A stretch of 64,000 nt of DNA from Streptococcus suis (GTDB lineage Bacteria > Bacillota > Bacilli > Lactobacillales > Streptococcaceae), in assembly GCF_017601095.1 (NCBI RefSeq), contig NZ_JAGFUX010000007.1, forward strand, positions 62,001 through 126,000, in the 5' to 3' direction. The notes beneath the pieces are model-generated. The model searched no databases. It had not been told where the DNA came from and saw nothing but the letters and a program-made list of their open reading frames with translations. Below are positions 28,471 to 37,026 of this stretch, in pieces (the first letter of the stretch is position 1; every line of letters starts with the position of its first letter). The translations under genes and the position numbers were made by a program.

Positions 28471-29613
28471 ATGAAACAAGCAGTTCACTTTGGGGCAGGC
28501 AATATCGGACGTGGTTTTATCGGGGAAATCCTCTTTGAAAACGGCTTTGAGATTGCCTTTGTCGATGTCAATGAAACCATTATTGATGCCTTGAACCAAC
28601 GTCATTCCTACGAGATTGAAATTGCAGAAGAGGGCCAACGCCACATCGCAGTTTCAGGGGTGCGTGGGATTAACAACCGTCTCAATCCTGAAGAAGTTGT
28701 CACAGCTATTTCAACAGCTGATTTGGTAACGACAGCCATTGGGCCAAACATCCTGCCTTTCATTGCAGGTCTGGTAGCCCAAGGGATTGAAGCCCGTCGC
28801 CAAGCAGGCAATACTCAACCGCTTGATGTCTTGGCCTGTGAGAACATGATTGGTGGCTCTGCCTTTCTTTACGAAGAAGTCAAAAAACACCTGTCAGAGG
28901 AAGGTTTGGCTTACGCAGCAGAGTTTATCGGCTTCCCAAATGCAGCAGTGGACCGTATTGTCCCTGCCCAAAGCCATGAAGATCCCCTCTTTGTCGTAGT
29001 TGAGCCTTTTAATGAGTGGGTGGTCGAAACACAAGGCATGAAAAATCCAGACTTGAAGCTGGAGGGTGTTCACTATGAAGCGGACTTGGAGCCTTTCATT
29101 GAACGCAAACTCTTCTCCGTCAACTCAGGTCATGCAACTTCTGCCTACACTGGTGCTCACTTTGGGGCGACCACTATCCTAGAAGCCTTGCAAAATCCTG
29201 AGGTGAAAAGCAAGGTGGAAGCTGTGCTGGCAGAAATCCGTAGCCTCTTGATTGCCAAATGGAACTTTGACGAGCAAGCCTTGGTCGATTACCACAAGGT
29301 CATTATCAGTCGTTTTGAAAATCCTTATATCGTGGATGACATTGCTCGCGTAGCTCGGACACCAATCCGTAAACTCGGCTATGACGAACGCTTTATCCGC
29401 CCAATCCGTGAACTCCGTGAGCGTGGTTTGTCCTATGACAACCTCCTTGCCACTGTCAGCTATATCTTCGGCTACAAGGATGAAACAGATGAACAATCCG
29501 TTCAACTGCAAGCCCTCTTGCAAGAAAAATTCCTGCCAGAAGTTGTAGCAGAAGTGACAGGCTTGGCCGACCCAGCCTTGATTGAAGAGATAGTAGCAGT
29601 TATTACTAGATAA
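28471..29613 (+). CDS. mtlD: Mannitol-1-phosphate 5-dehydrogenase
   Basis: A 380-residue polyol-specific long-chain dehydrogenase. The NAD-binding start [21 protein letters not shown] is classic. CENMIGG lies near residue 127, [11 protein letters not shown] near 152, and the catalytic lysine region [12 protein letters not shown] near 210. Converts mannitol 1-phosphate to fructose 6-phosphate, feeding glycolysis. Last gene of the operon. Ribosome binding site AGAGGAG. Confidence 0.96.
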   Translation: MKQAVHFGAGNIGRGFIGEILFENGFEIAFVDVNETIIDALNQRHSYEIEIAEEGQRHIAVSGVRGINNRLNPEEVVTAISTADLVTTAIGPNILPFIAGLVAQGIEARRQAGNTQPLDVLACENMIGGSAFLYEEVKKHLSEEGLAYAAEFIGFPNAAVDRIVPAQSHEDPLFVVVEPFNEWVVETQGMKNPDLKLEGVHYEADLEPFIERKLFSVNSGHATSAYTGAHFGATTILEALQNPEVKSKVEAVLAEIRSLLIAKWNFDEQALVDYHKVIISRFENPYIVDDIARVARTPIRKLGYDERFIRPIRELRERGLSYDNLLATVSYIFGYKDETDEQSVQLQALLQEKFLPEVVAEVTGLADPALIEEIVAVITR

Positions 29614-29618
29614 AAAAG

Positions 29619-29653
29619 ACTTCTCAACCTAGTCTGGTTGAGAAGTTTTTTCA
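29619..29653. terminator. Terminator between mtlD and the convergent CDF gene
   Basis: A perfect 11-bp stem ACTTCTCAACC / GGTTGAGAAGT with a 6-base loop and T runs on the plus strand (A run on the other side). It works for both directions. Confidence 0.9.
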
Positions 29654-30843
29654 TCTATTTTTTTAGAAATTTGGTGGAAGATGACAGTCCATCTTTCATG
29701 ACGTCGCCAGAGGGATGTGTGGACATAGTCTCCGATTTCAAAAGTGACTAGTTTGGACTTCTGGCTGACAGAGGTCATCTGGTAGTTGGAGAGATAGGTG
29801 GATTGAACTGGGTGAGCTTTCAGCATCTCGGTTTTATTGAGGTAGCGACCCTTGGCATCAATCAAGAGATAGTCTTCATCAATCAGGTCTTCATAGCCTT
29901 TTTCATGGGCTTGGATTTCAGACTCAAAGCGATAGAGCTTGTCAAAGACATGTTCATAGATTTCATCGTGAGGAATTTCAGAGGGCTCTACATGGATATC
30001 GACATCGAAAACCCCATGTTTGAGTGTTAGCAGTTGCTCGACCTGCTCGGTAATCTCATGGCTTTCATAGACGGACAGGTCAGGATTCATTTCTAGCACA
30101 ATGTCCAGATAGATATTGGCCCCGTAAGTCCGGCCACGCTGGGATTTGACAGCAACGACCTTAGGCAGTTTGAGAATATCCTCTTCGTACTTGTGGAGAA
30201 GTTCCTCATCAAAACCGTCAGAAAGAGTAAAAAAGCTCTCCATGAAAATCTCATAGGCAGTTTTCAGGATGAAGAAGGTGATGACAATAGCCGCAATCTT
30301 ATCAACGATTGGAAAGTTAAGGGCCGCCGCAAAGACCGCAAGAGAAGTCCCGATAGATGTTACCGCATCAGACAGATTGTCCTTGGCAGTAGCCTCCAAA
30401 GCCTTAGAATTGACCTTGCGAGCCAACTTGCGATTGTAGAGATAGACCCCGATCATGACGATAGCCGAGAAAATTCCAACCACCGCACCCATGATGTCAA
30501 TCTCCACAACCTCATCGATCAGCAATTTGAGAATGGTCGAATGGAGGACCTGAAAACCAACGACAAACATGATGAAAGAGGTAATCAGACTAGCCAAATC
30601 TTCCATTTTCCAATGACCAAACTTATGGTCGGTATCCGCAGGTTTCTGGGCCATTCGCAGGCCGATCAGGACTGCGACATTTCCCACAATATCCGAGATA
30701 TTGTTAAAAGCATCAGCCGTCAGGGCATCAGAGTGAAAAATGGTCCCCGCCGACAGCTTGAGCCCGGACAGTATGACGTAGGCGACAATGGACACAAGGG
30801 CCCCACGCTCCGCCAGCTTCAGATTTTTTACTTGTTGGTTCAT
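29629..30843 (-). CDS. mntE: Cation diffusion facilitator exporter, MntE-like
   Basis: A 404-residue CDF transporter. It has six predicted helices in the first ~210 residues. Metal-site motifs are TADAFNNISDIVG (helix II) and DHKFGHWKMED before helix III, with DNLSDAVTSIGTSLA in helix V. The C-terminal cytoplasmic ferredoxin-like domain (about 215-290) has VDIHVEP, and an acidic tail follows. The long tail and motifs fit the streptococcal manganese exporter MntE; metal specificity is inferred from similarity. The protein overlaps the shared terminator at its end. Confidence 0.82.
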   Translation of the reverse strand: MNQQVKNLKLAERGALVSIVAYVILSGLKLSAGTIFHSDALTADAFNNISDIVGNVAVLIGLRMAQKPADTDHKFGHWKMEDLASLITSFIMFVVGFQVLHSTILKLLIDEVVEIDIMGAVVGIFSAIVMIGVYLYNRKLARKVNSKALEATAKDNLSDAVTSIGTSLAVFAAALNFPIVDKIAAIVITFFILKTAYEIFMESFFTLSDGFDEELLHKYEEDILKLPKVVAVKSQRGRTYGANIYLDIVLEMNPDLSVYESHEITEQVEQLLTLKHGVFDVDIHVEPSEIPHDEIYEHVFDKLYRFESEIQAHEKGYEDLIDEDYLLIDAKGRYLNKTEMLKAHPVQSTYLSNYQMTSVSQKSKLVTFEIGDYVHTSLWRRHERWTVIFHQISKKIDEKTSQPD

Positions 30844-30875
30844 AGCCTCTCCTTATTTCCCTCCATGATAGCAAA

Positions 30876-30897
30876 AAAACTCCCCAATTTCAAGGAG
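30876..30897 (-). terminator. Weak terminator after the thrE pair
   Basis: On the minus strand a short stem CTCC / GGAG is followed by seven T, immediately after the stop of the second thrE gene and before the mntE-like start. Confidence 0.4.
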
Positions 30898-30899
30898 GC

Positions 30900-31358
30900 T
30901 TACTTTTCGATTGGACCATAGCGGAGCTTCATATACTTGTAGAGTCTGAGGAGGACAGTCCCGCTGGCCATACCGATTGGAATGACCAGAGCCAAGGTGA
31001 TAACGGTTGAAACGTTGACCAAGGCAGTGGCGTGCTCTCCAGATACAAAATAAGTCGTCGTCATATAGGCCCGATAGCCAGGTACCAGTGGTGCCAAGAT
31101 TGCCAAGGAAAAAATAACCGAGGGTGTCTTGAGGACGATACTCATGACCTGACTGATACAGGAGCCGATAATGGCAGCCGTCAGCGTTGCGATAACGGCA
31201 TTGGTTGGCTCTAAAAGTGCCAGATAAAGTAGCCACACCACCATGCCCAATAGCCCGCCTGGAAGCAGCATTTGTTTTTGAACGTTTAAGACGATGAGAA
31301 AGGCCGCGATAGCGATGTAACTGGCCACAGCCTGTAACAAAAAATTCAAAATATCCAT
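30900..31358 (-). CDS. Threonine/serine exporter family protein, small subunit (ThrE_2/DUF3815)
   Basis: A 152-residue membrane protein with four to five helices. ILAPLVPGYRAYMTTTYF in the middle is the typical ThrE_2 segment. It corresponds to the C-terminal half of single-chain ThrE; the N-terminal half is encoded by the adjacent gene, 3 bases upstream on the same strand. Together they form a putative amino-acid exporter. Substrate is inferred from family only. Confidence 0.85.
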   Translation of the reverse strand: MDILNFLLQAVASYIAIAAFLIVLNVQKQMLLPGGLLGMVVWLLYLALLEPTNAVIATLTAAIIGSCISQVMSIVLKTPSVIFSLAILAPLVPGYRAYMTTTYFVSGEHATALVNVSTVITLALVIPIGMASGTVLLRLYKYMKLRYGPIEK

Positions 31359-31361
31359 GAC

Positions 31362-32120
31362 TCACCCCACAATCAAGAAAGCAACAGCCGTTCCAGCCCC
31401 TAAGGAAAGAATAACCAGTAGTGTTTGGAAAATCTTGGTCATACCCGTATTGATATGATTGGTCATCAAGTCGCGTACCGCATTGGTAAAGGCAATCCCA
31501 GGCACAAAGGGCATAACAGCTCCAGCGTTGACCAGGTTGGGATTGATGAGGAGGGAGCCATTTTTATCTACCAGGTAGGCCACCAGGGAAAAGACTAGGG
31601 CACCAGCAAAGGTGGATACAAAGTCGATACCAATCAATTGTTTAGTCAAGAGGGAGAAGGGAAAGGCAAGTAAAGTCGCTAGGGCAGTCACTAGAGCTTC
31701 CAAGGGCCCTCCACCAAACATAATGGTAAAGAAAGGAGCGGCGACCACTGCAGCTAGTGTCACTTGCAGATTGCTGTAAGGCTGGGGCTGGTTTTTAATC
31801 TGGTTGAGTTGTGCCAAGGCCTCTTCCAGACTGAGCTGCCCTTCTACGAGAGAACGGGAGACCTGATTTACCTGACAGACCTTCTGCATATCGTAGCTCT
31901 GGTGGACGATACGTTTCATCCGAGAGATATTGGTGTGGTCAATGGAGAAGAAGATAGCAGCAGGAATGGCAAGGACATTGGCATTTTCAATCCCTTGTGA
32001 ATGGGCAATACGGATCATAGTATCTTCCACTCGATGAATTTCAGCTCCGCTTTGGGACAAAATAGCCCCTGCTAGCATGAGCACATCGATGACCTGATTG
32101 AGTTGGGTATGCTTGTCCAT
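31362..32120 (-). CDS. Threonine/serine exporter family protein, large subunit (ThrE/DUF1212)
   Basis: A 252-residue protein. The cytoplasmic N-terminal part has MLAGAILSQSGAEIHRVEDTMIRIA (about 14-38), the diagnostic DUF1212 opening. It is followed by five hydrophobic segments from about residue 120, including LVNAGAVMPFVPGIAFTNAVRDLM. Forms a two-gene split ThrE with the next gene. Good AGGAGG-type ribosome binding site on the minus strand. Divergent from the marR gene, about 150 bases apart. Confidence 0.87.
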   Translation of the reverse strand: MDKHTQLNQVIDVLMLAGAILSQSGAEIHRVEDTMIRIAHSQGIENANVLAIPAAIFFSIDHTNISRMKRIVHQSYDMQKVCQVNQVSRSLVEGQLSLEEALAQLNQIKNQPQPYSNLQVTLAAVVAAPFFTIMFGGGPLEALVTALATLLAFPFSLLTKQLIGIDFVSTFAGALVFSLVAYLVDKNGSLLINPNLVNAGAVMPFVPGIAFTNAVRDLMTNHINTGMTKIFQTLLVILSLGAGTAVAFLIVG

Positions 32121-32202
32121 TGGTGCCTCCTCAGTTTTCTAGTTCTATTATAGCAAAAATTCCCATGGCTGAACGTTTTTTCAAGAAAAGTGAGCGGATC
32201 GT

Positions 32203-32257
32203 TTGCATTATTCTTGAAGGATGATATAATTGACTTATCAACAGTTGACAAGTCAAC
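32203..32257 (+). promoter_or_regulatory. marR promoter with palindromic MarR-type operator
   Basis: TTGCAT (32203-32208), 16-base spacer and TATAAT (32225-32230) form a promoter. GTTGAC-AA-GTCAAC (32244-32257), an inverted repeat of the MarR operator type (TTGAC-N2-GTCAA), lies just after the expected transcript start, suggesting autorepression. Confidence 0.65.
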
Positions 32258-32271
32258 AAAAGGAGCACACC

Positions 32272-32712
32272 ATGATAGCTATGAATGACTTGCTTTATCA
32301 TGTAAAGCTAGCAGACGAGAGCATTACTCGTTTATTTGAAAAGCAGTTGGGTATTAGTCTGACACGCTTTCAGTTGCTGACTAGCTTGTTGGACCAAGCA
32401 CCTTGTTTGCAACAGGATTTGCAAGAGAGTTTGCAGATTAACCGTGCAGCCATTACCAGACACTTGAAGATTTTGGAGGAGGCTGGTTATATCAGCCGTA
32501 GACAGAATCCAGACAGCAAAAGAGAGATGGTTGTAGAGCCGACCGCCAAAGCGGTAAAAGACTTGGTAACAGCCCCTCCCAGCCAGCACCTGCAGGTTAA
32601 ACAAGCCATGGAAGCTATCTTGACAGATGAAGAAGCAGCACAGCTGAGCCAACTCTTAAGCAAGCTAGTCACTGGCTTAGAAGCTCTGCCATTTGACACA
32701 ATCAACAACTAG
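32272..32712 (+). CDS. MarR family transcriptional regulator
   Basis: A 146-residue winged-helix regulator. The DNA-binding part QDLQESLQINRAAITRHLKILEEAGYISRRQNPDSKREMVVEPT (about 62-107) is a clear MarR signature with the wing DSKRE. Flanking helices form the dimer interface. Start ATG 32272 is preceded by AGGAGCACACC; an upstream in-frame extension would run over the operator. It probably controls itself and the DUF1304 gene 13 bases downstream. Confidence 0.92.
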   Translation: MIAMNDLLYHVKLADESITRLFEKQLGISLTRFQLLTSLLDQAPCLQQDLQESLQINRAAITRHLKILEEAGYISRRQNPDSKREMVVEPTAKAVKDLVTAPPSQHLQVKQAMEAILTDEEAAQLSQLLSKLVTGLEALPFDTINN

Positions 32713-32725
32713 AAATGGAGAAACT

Positions 32726-33085
32726 ATGTCAATTTTTACTACTATCTTGGCGACAGTCGTTGCCCTTGAGCACCTTTACATCATGTACTTGGAAACCTTT
32801 GCTACCCAGTCGGTCAAGACCAGTCAGGTTTTCAATATGACGCAGGAGGAACTATCACGCAAATCTGTCACAGCCCTATTCAAAAATCAGGGGATCTATA
32901 ACGGCCTACTAGCAATCTTCCTTCTTTACGGAATCATCACTGGCAACCTTGAAATCACAACGATTTTTGTCCTTTTTGTTATTGGAGCCGCAGGTTACGG
33001 TGCACTAACTGCCAGTCCGAAAATCCTCTTAACCCAAGGTGGCCCAGCTATCTTGGCCCTCTTGTCTATTTTATTATTTAAATAA
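32726..33085 (+). CDS. DUF1304 family membrane protein
   Basis: A 119-residue protein with four hydrophobic helices (about 4-24, 54-72, 75-95, 100-118) and the family opening ALEHLYIMYLETFAT plus KNQGIYNGLLA. No biochemical function is established for the family. It is frequently paired with a MarR regulator, as here, and is probably induced when MarR releases its operator. Start ATG 32726 with ATGGAG ribosome binding site. Confidence 0.88.
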   Translation: MSIFTTILATVVALEHLYIMYLETFATQSVKTSQVFNMTQEELSRKSVTALFKNQGIYNGLLAIFLLYGIITGNLEITTIFVLFVIGAAGYGALTASPKILLTQGGPAILALLSILLFK

Positions 33086-33118
33086 TGGAGTGGTTCGTTT
33101 AAATCATATTTTTTGTTT

Positions 33119-33153
33119 CGCTATCCTACCAATTTTGGAAGGTAGCGTTTTTT
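33119..33153 (+). terminator. Terminator of the marR-DUF1304 operon
   Basis: CGCTATCCTACC / GGAAGGTAGCG, an imperfect stem with one bulge, followed by TTTTTT. Confidence 0.75.
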
Positions 33154-33331
33154 ATATATCAAAACCTGACATTCCTTGAAAAAAATTTGTATGTAACATC
33201 AAAATGAGTATTATTTCGAAAAAAAGTGTATAATAATATTGTAAATAATCTTTTCAATTAGAAAAGCTAACTGACGTAAAAATCTTTGCTGACACGTTAG
33301 TTTCCAGAAACATTTTTGAAAGAAGGAAAAA

Positions 33332-34286
33332 ATGATGAAAGGGAAAAAAAATAGTCATTCCAGCTCTAGTGCTGATCTTAGTTGGAGGGGCAGGGATCCT
33401 CGCCACCTTAAACCAATCTTCGGCACCAGTTAGTAACACCAGTAAAACCGCTACACAAGCCAGTAGCACAGAAACATCATCAGTAGCAAAAACCAAGGAG
33501 AGTAGTACAGAAAAAACGTCCACTTCTAGATCAGAACAAAGTAGTCCGTCAAGCACTTCATCTCCAAACTCGCAGAGCGAAAGTAGCGGGGCTGTGACAG
33601 AATCCAGCAAAGCAGCAACGACTTCCGAGCAGGGGGCGACTGAAACGACGACTGCAGAACAAAGTAAATCGAATCCCGCCACCAGTCAAGAAACGATAAA
33701 TAAATTGACGAACTCTCAGTCTCAGGCAGGGAAGAAGCACATTCTCAATGTTAGCCCTCAAATCCAACGTGCCTGGAATACCTGTGCGCCCACTACAGTG
33801 AGTATGATGCTCTCCTACCGCGGGATTGAAGTTTCCCAGGAAGTCTTAGCGCAGGAGATGGGGACAGATACATCCTTTGGTACCCATAATGCCAACGCCA
33901 TTCAAGTCCTAAACCGTCACCTGTTCGGTTATGATTTTCCTCAGGCAAACCAAGCAGGTTATCGTTTAGAAACGGTGACAACTGCAGATGTTCATTCTGA
34001 CCAGATGCGCCTCTTTAAGCAACGGTTGAAACAGAATATCGCAGATGGGTATCCTATGTATTACACCTTTGATAGTTCCAAAATCTATCCAGGCCTCCGG
34101 GGAGAGCACAATGTTATTGGTATTGGTTATCAATTATCTGAGGATGGATCAGATATTGCTTACCTCTACTATTTAGATCCTTCTCCAACTGTTCAAGATG
34201 CGGTATATGGAGGCCTAAAAAAAGTAACTCCACAGGAGTTATTCGAAAGTATGCTCACCTGTGTAGAGCCAAACTATGGATGGTAA
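33332..34286 (+). pseudogene. C39-like peptidase with Ser/Thr-rich stalk; signal anchor frameshifted at an A8 tract
   Basis: The ATG at 33332 has an AGAAGG ribosome binding site, but the frame shifts at eight A (33344-33351) and stops at TAG 33431-33433. With seven A the reading becomes MMKGKKIVIPALVLILVGGAGILATLNQ, a perfect signal anchor, fused to the long downstream frame that runs to 34286. The mature part has a ~90-residue Ser/Thr/Glu-rich wall-spanning stalk, then a papain-like C39 domain: Cys in WNTCAPTTVSMML, His in GEHNVIGIGY, Asp in YLDPSP. Without restoration the only in-frame start is an unsupported GTG at 33369. It may be phase-variable, rescued by slippage, a true pseudogene or a sequencing error. 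Promoter TATAAT lies near 33229. Confidence 0.75.
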
Positions 34287-34325
34287 TTGGGGAAAAGATT
34301 CCAGACAGAGTGGTTCGAACAAATA

Positions 34326-34386
34326 AAAAAACACAGCCAGATGGTGGATGAGTTCAGTAACATCCAGTCATACTGCTGTGTTTTTT
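34326..34386. terminator. Bidirectional terminator
   Basis: AAAAACACAGC pairs with GCTGTGTTTTT, and an inner GGATG/CATCC pairing is present. It closes the C39 gene and the convergent DUF4097 operon. Confidence 0.75.
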
Positions 34387-34452
34387 CTATGCTGAAAAAG
34401 GCTGAGCGAGACCTGTACTCGAAGTTTAAGTGTGGCAAATGTTAGTCCATTA

Positions 34453-35298
34453 TCATTCAACAAGGATATCTCCCTGCTTGCTAAAGAGGACAAGTTGGGT
34501 CTGGGATTGGGTCTGGGTTTGTGGAAGGATGACTTGACCTGATTCAGAGTAGGCTTCCACACGGAGAGTTTGCTTGCTGTCTTCTTTGAGTTGGATGTGG
34601 GTGTCACCCTTGAGGACCATGATGTCATGGTGTCCGCCAAGAGTCAGATTGTTGGCTGTGAGCTGACCCAGAGTGAGGGAGATTGTGCTTTTGAATTGGC
34701 TTTCTGATGGAGTTTGGCTGTCTAAGCGCGTGTCATCTAGCACAAGGTCCCCATCTAGTATGCTGAGGGCGATTGAGTCAATCTGGCTATCTTCGATGAC
34801 TGCTTTTCCTTTTTGAATCGACAAATCAAGTAGATCAATATCAAGCTTCTTCAGGTGGACATCTCCATTCATCAATCCGCTGAGTTTATCTAGCTGACGA
34901 CCTTTGGGAACATAGAGGACAGGCTGATAGGAAGTATCAGGTGTTTGATGATAGAGACTGAAGAACTGATCAAAAAGACTCTCTGACACATCTTGCCCCT
35001 GGTCCTTGATGACCAGCTTGCCATCCGTCAGTTGGTAGTTGGTCAGATCCGTCTGGTGGTGCTGGTTGCGATAGTAGTAGAGGTGGAACTGGTCATCATC
35101 AGACGGTAAAATACTGATGCTACCGTTTATATCGATGCTTGAGACATCTGAAAAGCTAACATTTGTTTGTTGGCGGTACTGGCTAGTTACTTCCTTGAAC
35201 TGGTTCCATCCGCCCATGAGATAGCCGGAAACGGCTAGTAGAGCGCCAAGGGCCAGCAGGCCGATGGCTATTTTCGGTAGGGAATCAAATCGTTTCAT
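34453..35298 (-). CDS. DUF4097 (toast-rack) beta-strand repeat protein, membrane-anchored
   Basis: A 281-residue protein with one N-terminal membrane helix (about 10-28) and an extracellular beta-helical domain of short repeating strands (SSIDINGSISIL, LDLSIQKGKAVIED, SIALSILDGDLVLDD, NNLTLGGHHDIMVLKG) characteristic of DUF4097/toast-rack. Last gene of a padR-HAAS-HAAS-DUF4097 operon; its start overlaps the upstream gene by 14 bases. Related proteins in Firmicutes sit in cell-envelope stress pathways (for example LiaX). Function here is inferred only from that similarity. Confidence 0.8.
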   Translation of the reverse strand: MKRFDSLPKIAIGLLALGALLAVSGYLMGGWNQFKEVTSQYRQQTNVSFSDVSSIDINGSISILPSDDDQFHLYYYRNQHHQTDLTNYQLTDGKLVIKDQGQDVSESLFDQFFSLYHQTPDTSYQPVLYVPKGRQLDKLSGLMNGDVHLKKLDIDLLDLSIQKGKAVIEDSQIDSIALSILDGDLVLDDTRLDSQTPSESQFKSTISLTLGQLTANNLTLGGHHDIMVLKGDTHIQLKEDSKQTLRVEAYSESGQVILPQTQTQSQTQLVLFSKQGDILVE

Positions 35299-35869
35299 GG
35301 GAACCTCCTGTGCGTATGTGCTTGGCTACCCAGTTGAGTACAAAGAGTATGGCCTTGTTACCAAAATGAAAACTGGCCTGTATGCCGAGCAGTCCAATGG
35401 CTAGGCTCATGAGGCTAAGTCCTGCAATCAAGAGTCCGCTGGACCATGAGAGGCGAAGGAGGTCAAGGGCGAAGAGGAGATGGGCTAGTCCTCCGAGGAT
35501 AGCGCTGATCCAGAAACAGCCTAGGAGAATCAGACCAGCCAAGACAAGCAGGATGAGGAGGACAAAGAGGAGGAGAAGGCAGATGGAGAGAGGGAGTCCG
35601 ACGGGGGCCGCCAAAATAGCCAGTCCGAGCAACCAGATTATATTGTGGTGCTGGGGCTTTTCATCTGCCATTTGCTTGTTGAAGAGGTTGGTAAGGATTT
35701 CGCGGGCCGCTTCAGAAGGGGGACCGAGTTCTTCTATTATCGCAGTTTCTCCGTCTGGACCAGCTTCGTCAAAATACTCATTAAAGTGGTCCAAGGTATC
35801 TTCCAGGTCTTTTTTGGGTAAATGGCGGAGCTGTTTAGCCAGTTCTGTCATGTATTCATAGCGTGTCAT
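35285..35869 (-). CDS. HAAS (DUF1700) domain membrane protein
   Basis: A 194-residue protein. The N-terminal HAAS domain (about 1-60) has YEYMTELAKQLRHLPKKDLEDTLDHFNEYFDEAGPDGETAIIEELGPPSEAAREIL, followed by four hydrophobic helices. HAAS domains accompany PadR regulators and are thought to pass envelope signals. I start at ATG 35869 with AGGAGGAGACC upstream. It lies between the soluble HAAS-DUF4097 gene (11 bases upstream) and the anchored DUF4097 gene. Confidence 0.85.
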   Translation of the reverse strand: MTRYEYMTELAKQLRHLPKKDLEDTLDHFNEYFDEAGPDGETAIIEELGPPSEAAREILTNLFNKQMADEKPQHHNIIWLLGLAILAAPVGLPLSICLLLLFVLLILLVLAGLILLGCFWISAILGGLAHLLFALDLLRLSWSSGLLIAGLSLMSLAIGLLGIQASFHFGNKAILFVLNWVAKHIRTGGSHETI

Positions 35870-35880
35870 GGTCTCCTCCT

Positions 35881-37026
35881 TTATGCAAGAGTTACTCGGC
35901 AATCGTTACAGCGAAGAGTGAGCTTGCTTGGGCAATCGGCGACTGAATAGTCCAAGATGACTGGTTCTTCATCCAAATTCAACAAGTCCATCATTTCTTT
36001 GGGCAAGTGGAGAACGGAGTCATCTGCTTCTAACTCAAGATTGAAGGGCTCTGCTAACTGTATGGACAAGACACAATCATCAGCCTGGCAATTGAGCCTG
36101 TCTGCCAACTGCAATTGCTCAAGCACTCCGACACAATCGGTTAAATCCAAATCACCTGTGGTAAGTTGACAGCGATTGAAATTGATCTGACAATCGGACA
36201 AGGAAGTCCGCAGTTGGTCACAGTTTGACTGGCTGAAGTTTGCTTGGACATCATCGCCGATAAGATCTAGCTTTTTAGTTTCAAGCTTGGTTACTGACAA
36301 CTGCCCATCTTTCATCTTCAAGAAGCATTCTTCCTGGACCTGTAGCTGGCTCAGAGTCAGGGAACTGTCGGACAAGTCCAGACAGAACAAGTCCACCAAG
36401 TCCAAGTTGCGGATGGTCAGCTTGCTATCTGAGAGAGTGAGGCTTAGGTTGGTCAGGGGAAGAAGCCTTTGGGGGAGACTAAGAATGGCATAGCTATCTT
36501 CCGACTGAGTCTCCAAGATTCTATCGGAATCGAGACTGGTTTTCAAAACCAGGCAATCTCCTTCGAGTTGGTAGTCCAAGGTCACACCTGTTTCTTCTGG
36601 ATTCATTTGGTAGCGTAGCTGGGCTTTTTCCAGCTGACCCACTTGGACGATTAAACTCATCGATTCAAGTTCCAGCTTTAATTGACGGAAATCAGGCAGT
36701 TGCGCCTCAACAGTCTGTACATTGATCTCATTTGTCTTTGGAGAAGAGTCATGAAAGAGTTTTTTCCAGTTAAATGGTTCTTTAGCGGTCGCTTGAAAAA
36801 CTGTCCTGCTTTCCAGGGGACTCTCAGAAATCAATTCATCACTAGGGAGGTTGGCCATGATTTCTTGAGCAGCTTCTCTGGGCTTGCCCAAGTCTTGAAT
36901 GGCTTTTTGGTCATCTCCTTTTTCTTCAAAGTACTCTTGGAAATAGTCCAATACTTCTTGACGTGCATGGGGCTGTAAGCCAGCCAATTCCTGTTCCAAT
37001 AGGAGTAAATAATCTGCTCGGTTCAT
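35881..37026 (-). CDS. HAAS plus DUF4097-like protein, cysteine-rich and apparently cytoplasmic
   Basis: A 381-residue protein. The N-terminal HAAS domain (about 1-60) has YLLLLEQELAGLQPHARQEVLDYFQEYFEEKGDDQKAIQDLGKPREAAQEIM. The C-terminal part (about 120-381) is a beta-helix of short strands such as LSLTLSDSKLTI and LDLSDSSLTLSQL. There is no signal peptide or membrane helix. Twelve cysteines occur in the C-terminal part, many in Asp-Cys pairs (SDCQ, TDCV, DDCV, ADCP, NDCR), which is unusual for a DUF4097-type fold and fits a cytosolic location. Start ATG 37026 overlaps the padR stop (ATGA). Confidence 0.75.
   Translation of the reverse strand: MNRADYLLLLEQELAGLQPHARQEVLDYFQEYFEEKGDDQKAIQDLGKPREAAQEIMANLPSDELISESPLESRTVFQATAKEPFNWKKLFHDSSPKTNEINVQTVEAQLPDFRQLKLELESMSLIVQVGQLEKAQLRYQMNPEETGVTLDYQLEGDCLVLKTSLDSDRILETQSEDSYAILSLPQRLLPLTNLSLTLSDSKLTIRNLDLVDLFCLDLSDSSLTLSQLQVQEECFLKMKDGQLSVTKLETKKLDLIGDDVQANFSQSNCDQLRTSLSDCQINFNRCQLTTGDLDLTDCVGVLEQLQLADRLNCQADDCVLSIQLAEPFNLELEADDSVLHLPKEMMDLLNLDEEPVILDYSVADCPSKLTLRCNDCRVTLA

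Noticed and set aside
30853..31365. Minus-strand 170-residue frame overlapping the small ThrE gene
   Set aside because: It is a shadow frame: the overlapping frame (30900-31358) has membrane helices and the ThrE_2 segment, while this one is low-complexity and unlike any family.
33554..33700. Surface-protein repeat domain in the C39 gene
   Set aside because: The Ser/Thr/Glu-rich stretch is of low complexity but has no regular repeat period; it is an ordinary wall-spanning stalk.
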